Shown here one piece after another: positions 7,374 to 7,677 of a DNA stretch of 7,677 nt. Source of the DNA: an uncultured Flavobacteriaceae bacterium (GTDB lineage: Bacteria > Bacteroidota > Bacteroidia > Flavobacteriales > Flavobacteriaceae); assembly GCA_947311745.1 (NCBI GenBank), contig CAMZLT010000106.1, positions 1-7,677 of the forward strand. The letters run 5' to 3'. Below the pieces are notes generated by a model. The model saw only the letters and a list, made by a program, of their open reading frames with translations, did not search any database and was not told the DNA's origin. Position numbers and translations under genes: made by a program. Every line of letters starts with the position of its first letter. The stretch's first letter is position 1.

Positions 7374-7443
7374 ATTATGAGTTATGAGTTATGAGTTATG
7401 GGTTGTGAGTTATGAGTTATGGGTTATAAGTTATGGGTTATGA
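7367..7443 (+). repeat. Tandem heptamer array, 11 units of GTTATGA
   Basis: Eleven contiguous 7-base units fill 77 bases. Units 1, 3, 4, 7 and 11 are the consensus GTTATGA. Unit 2 is ATTATGA; units 5, 8 and 10 are GTTATGG; unit 6 is GTTGTGA; unit 9 is GTTATAA. Units 4-6 and 7-9 share a consensus-GTTATGG-variant order, which suggests a 21-base higher-order duplication. The array begins within the last codons of the DUF4919 gene and ends 45 bases before the DUF420 start. The + strand has no C from 7361 to 7453, so the array cannot form a G-C hairpin and is not an intrinsic terminator. It is not a CRISPR: there are no spacers and the unit is far too short. Confidence 0.96.
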
Positions 7444-7488
7444 GTAAAAGGAACAATTAATTAATATTGAAAAGCAAAAAACCAAACA

Positions 7489-7677
7489 ATGAAAAATAAT
7501 AAAATTATCACCTTAATAAGCATTCTTGTTCCGATAGTGGTTGCGTCATTATTTAGAATAAAATTAGATATCGAATTACCTGTGTTCTTACCTCCTATTT
7601 ATGCAACAATAAATGCTATAACAGCTCTTATTTTAATTTTTGCAGTAATTGCAATTAAGAATAAAAAACAACAATTA
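7489..7677 (+). CDS. DUF420 (YozB/CtaM-like) membrane protein, 3' partial
   Basis: The ATG at 7489 opens a frame of 63 codons that runs off the window end. Two membrane segments are visible: about 6-22 (IITLISILVPIVVASLF) and about 36-56 (PIYATINAITALILIFAVIA). Between them lies a short loop ending in FLPPIYATIN, the hallmark of DUF420 proteins as I know them from Flavobacteriia, and a Lys-rich cytoplasmic-type stretch follows. Family members usually have four membrane segments and about 150-180 residues, so more than half is missing. The Gram-positive relative CtaM is needed for activity of aa3-type terminal oxidase, and flavobacterial DUF420 genes often sit beside cytochrome oxidase and SCO genes, so a role in respiratory oxidase maturation is inferred. 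A near-match to a -7 element (TAATATTG, 7462-7469) lies in the A-rich leader. Family call is fairly sure; function is not. Confidence 0.82.
   Translation, partial: MKNNKIITLISILVPIVVASLFRIKLDIELPVFLPPIYATINAITALILIFAVIAIKNKKQQL

Noticed and set aside
7367..7443. CRISPR array or intrinsic terminator
   Set aside because: Units are 7 bases with no spacers, so it is not CRISPR. The + strand lacks C, so no stable stem can form and it is not an intrinsic terminator.
1..7677. tRNA, rRNA, insertion sequence, prophage or toxin-antitoxin genes
   Set aside because: Nearly all of the window is covered by recognised + strand genes. The gaps are too short or lack the needed structure, and no transposase, integrase or inverted terminal repeats are seen.

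Overview
The window is a strongly AT-rich stretch that looks like the 3' half of a dcw (division and cell wall) cluster from a marine- or soil-type member of the Flavobacteriia (Bacteroidota). The clues are the gene order murG-murC-ftsQ-ftsA-ftsZ with no ddl or murB in between, and an FtsZ that ends in SNNSFLHDNVD, which I recognise from flavobacterial FtsZ proteins. Other clues are A-rich leaders without clear Shine-Dalgarno sites, and two downstream genes of families typical of this phylum (DUF4919 and DUF420). The genus cannot be told from the sequence alone.

Layout. Positions 1-6652 hold five genes on the + strand. They are murG (cut at its 5' end by the window edge), murC, ftsQ, ftsA and ftsZ. 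The first three are packed tightly: one base lies between murG and murC, and murC and ftsQ share one base. Short gaps of 29 and 53 bases precede ftsA and ftsZ. Positions 6653-7373 hold a gap of about 50 bases with a possible promoter, then a gene for a small, probably exported DUF4919 protein. Positions 7367-7443 are a tandem array of eleven 7-base units (consensus GTTATGA) that begins inside the last codons of the DUF4919 gene. From 7489 to the window end runs the start of a DUF420 (YozB/CtaM-like) membrane protein gene, cut by the edge.

How the genes work together. MurC adds L-alanine to UDP-MurNAc early in peptidoglycan precursor synthesis, and MurG makes lipid II at the inner membrane. 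FtsZ forms the cytokinetic ring, FtsA anchors it to the membrane through a C-terminal amphipathic helix, and FtsQ links the ring to the periplasmic part of the divisome. All five core proteins keep the family motifs visible in this window and look functional. The DUF4919 and DUF420 genes are not known division genes. DUF420 proteins are linked to cytochrome oxidase maturation, so the division block appears to end at ftsZ.

Novelty. I see no undescribed multi-gene system here, and no phage, transposon, CRISPR or toxin-antitoxin signature. The points most worth a second look are the heptamer array that supplies a stop codon, the very long FtsZ C-terminal linker with two conserved-looking tail peptides, a homopolymer pair just before the FtsA membrane anchor, and the DUF4919 gene sitting directly behind ftsZ.
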